From Omnitrophica WOR_2 bacterium RIFCSPLOWO2_12_FULL_51_8 (GTDB lineage: Bacteria > Omnitrophota > Gorgyraeia > Gygaellales > Profunditerraquicolaceae): DNA of 5,944 nt. The DNA is taken from positions 5,759 through 11,702 of the forward strand of contig MHHD01000030.1 of NCBI GenBank assembly GCA_001805895.1. Direction: 5' to 3'. A program made the position numbers and the translations under genes. Positions 5,181 through 5,944 of this stretch are shown here, in pieces. Each line of letters opens with the position of its first letter. Position 1 is the first letter of the stretch. The notes beneath the pieces were generated by a model that was not told the origin of the DNA, searched no databases, and saw only the letters and a list, made by a program, of their open reading frames with translations.

Positions 5181-5944
5181 ATGATTGACCAGATGACTAA
5201 GCAAAAACTCTTAATGACCGGGAACGAGGCGATGGCGCAGGGCGCGATTGCCGCCGGGTGCCGTTTTTATGCCGGTTATCCCATTACCCCGCAGAACGAG
5301 TTAATCGGCTATATGGCTAAGCATCTGCCGCAGGCCGGCGGGGTGTTTATCCAGGCGGAGTCGGAGCTGGCGGCAATCAACATGGTTTTAGGCGCTTCAG
5401 TCAGCGGCGTAAGGGCGATGACTTCCTCTTCCAGCCCCGGCATCAGCCTGAAGCAGGAAGGTATCTCTTATCTCGCCGGCGCGCAGCTCCCGGCGGTGAT
5501 CGTCAATGTGATGCGCGGGGGGCCGGGACTGGGCAACATCGCCGCGGCGCAGTCGGATTATTTTCAGTCTACGCGTCCCGGCGGACACGGCGACTACCGG
5601 CAGATCGTCCTGGCGCCTGCCTCGGCGCAGGAGGCTTATGACTTTATGCCTCTGGCTTTTACCCTGGCGGATAAATACCGTAACCCGGTGATGGTTTTAG
5701 GAGACGGGATGCTCGGGCAGATGATGGAGCCTCTTATTACATATCGCAAATCGCATATCGCAAATCGCGGCGATAAGCGATTAGCCATAAGCCATAAGCA
5801 AAAACCGTGGGCGCTGACAGGGTGCAAAGGCAGAAAGCCGAATGTGATCAAGTCTTTTTTTATGCAAGAGGGCGGACTGGAAAAGCATAACTTGGTTTTG
5901 CAGAAGAAATACGCGCGGATAGAGAGCCGGGAGCAGCGCTGGGA
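5181..5944 (+). CDS. vorB: 2-oxoacid:ferredoxin oxidoreductase alpha subunit (VorB type), 3' partial
   Basis: The frame is open from 5181 to the window end (254 codons, no stop). The family oxidatively decarboxylates a 2-oxoacid with CoA to an acyl-CoA, reducing ferredoxin; VorB is the alpha subunit, working with a thiamine-diphosphate beta subunit, usually a gamma subunit, and the small ferredoxin. Hallmarks are GNEAMAQGAIAAGCRFYAGY (14-33), YPITPQNE (33-40), QAESELAAINMV (58-69), MTSSSSPGISLKQEGISYLA (80-99), NVMRGGPGLGNI (109-120), QSDYFQ (124-129), GGHGDYR (134-140), LADKYRNPVMVLGDGMLGQM (162-181) and KPWALTGCKGRKPN (208-221). Together they fit VorB better than KorA, but the true substrate (branched-chain or other 2-oxoacid) cannot be read from the sequence. 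The start could be 5181 or the ATG at 5193; neither has a Shine-Dalgarno sequence. Residues about 187-207 derive from a DNA repeat patch. Beta and gamma genes are expected just beyond the window. Confidence 0.94.
   Translation, partial: MIDQMTKQKLLMTGNEAMAQGAIAAGCRFYAGYPITPQNELIGYMAKHLPQAGGVFIQAESELAAINMVLGASVSGVRAMTSSSSPGISLKQEGISYLAGAQLPAVIVNVMRGGPGLGNIAAAQSDYFQSTRPGGHGDYRQIVLAPASAQEAYDFMPLAFTLADKYRNPVMVLGDGMLGQMMEPLITYRKSHIANRGDKRLAISHKQKPWALTGCKGRKPNVIKSFFMQEGGLEKHNLVLQKKYARIESREQRW
5740..5799 (+). repeat. In-frame tandem repeat patch within vorB
   Basis: CATATCGCAAATCG occurs twice in a row (5740-5753, 5754-5767). After a short GC-rich spacer with GCGAT motifs comes AGCCATA twice plus AGC (5783-5799). 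The 14-base unit is not a multiple of three, so the two copies are read in different frames (YRKS, then HIANR), yet the vorB frame continues to conserved sequence. It falls at the linker after GQMMEP and before KPWALTG. Confidence 0.85.

Overview
The window reads as a compact, plus-strand gene cluster from a bacterium with moderately high GC. All five complete or nearly complete genes are packed head to tail: a GH39-like glycoside hydrolase (5' end cut off by the window), xseA, xseB, dxs and a small two-cluster ferredoxin. After a 307-base gap comes the start of vorB, the alpha subunit of a 2-oxoacid:ferredoxin oxidoreductase (3' end cut off). A ferredoxin-dependent 2-oxoacid oxidoreductase points to an anaerobe. 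The gene style and the repeat-rich gap would fit an uncultured lineage such as Omnitrophota, but that placement is a guess; nothing in the sequence proves a phylum.

Region 1-2798: the GH39-like frame overlaps xseA by 20 bases, and xseA overlaps xseB by 20 bases. xseB has a strong Shine-Dalgarno sequence inside the end of xseA. These two genes encode exonuclease VII. dxs follows after 8 bases with no farnesyl-diphosphate synthase gene (ispA) in between, although xseB-ispA-dxs is a familiar order. The GH39-like protein keeps the nucleophile glutamate but has alanine where the acid/base glutamate should be.

Region 2799-4873: dxs encodes the first enzyme of the MEP isoprenoid pathway. Its stop codon shares one base with the start codon of the ferredoxin gene. 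The ferredoxin closely resembles the delta (KorD/VorD-type) subunit of 2-oxoacid:ferredoxin oxidoreductases.

Region 4874-5180: the gap between the ferredoxin and its probable partner vorB is almost completely filled by a 302-base element. The element has 19-base imperfect terminal inverted repeats built from a decamer (GGTTACTAnn). It contains a 178-base imperfect palindrome with a strong central hairpin and a second array of the same decamers in mirror symmetry. It looks like a miniature inverted-repeat (MITE-like) insertion and is the most unusual feature of the window.

Region 5181-5944: vorB begins one base after that element, without a visible Shine-Dalgarno sequence. Within vorB, at the linker between two domains, lies a second repeat patch: a tandem 14-mer followed by a tandem 7-mer, read through in frame. 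Short repeats therefore seem to have entered both a gap and a coding region of the same operon.
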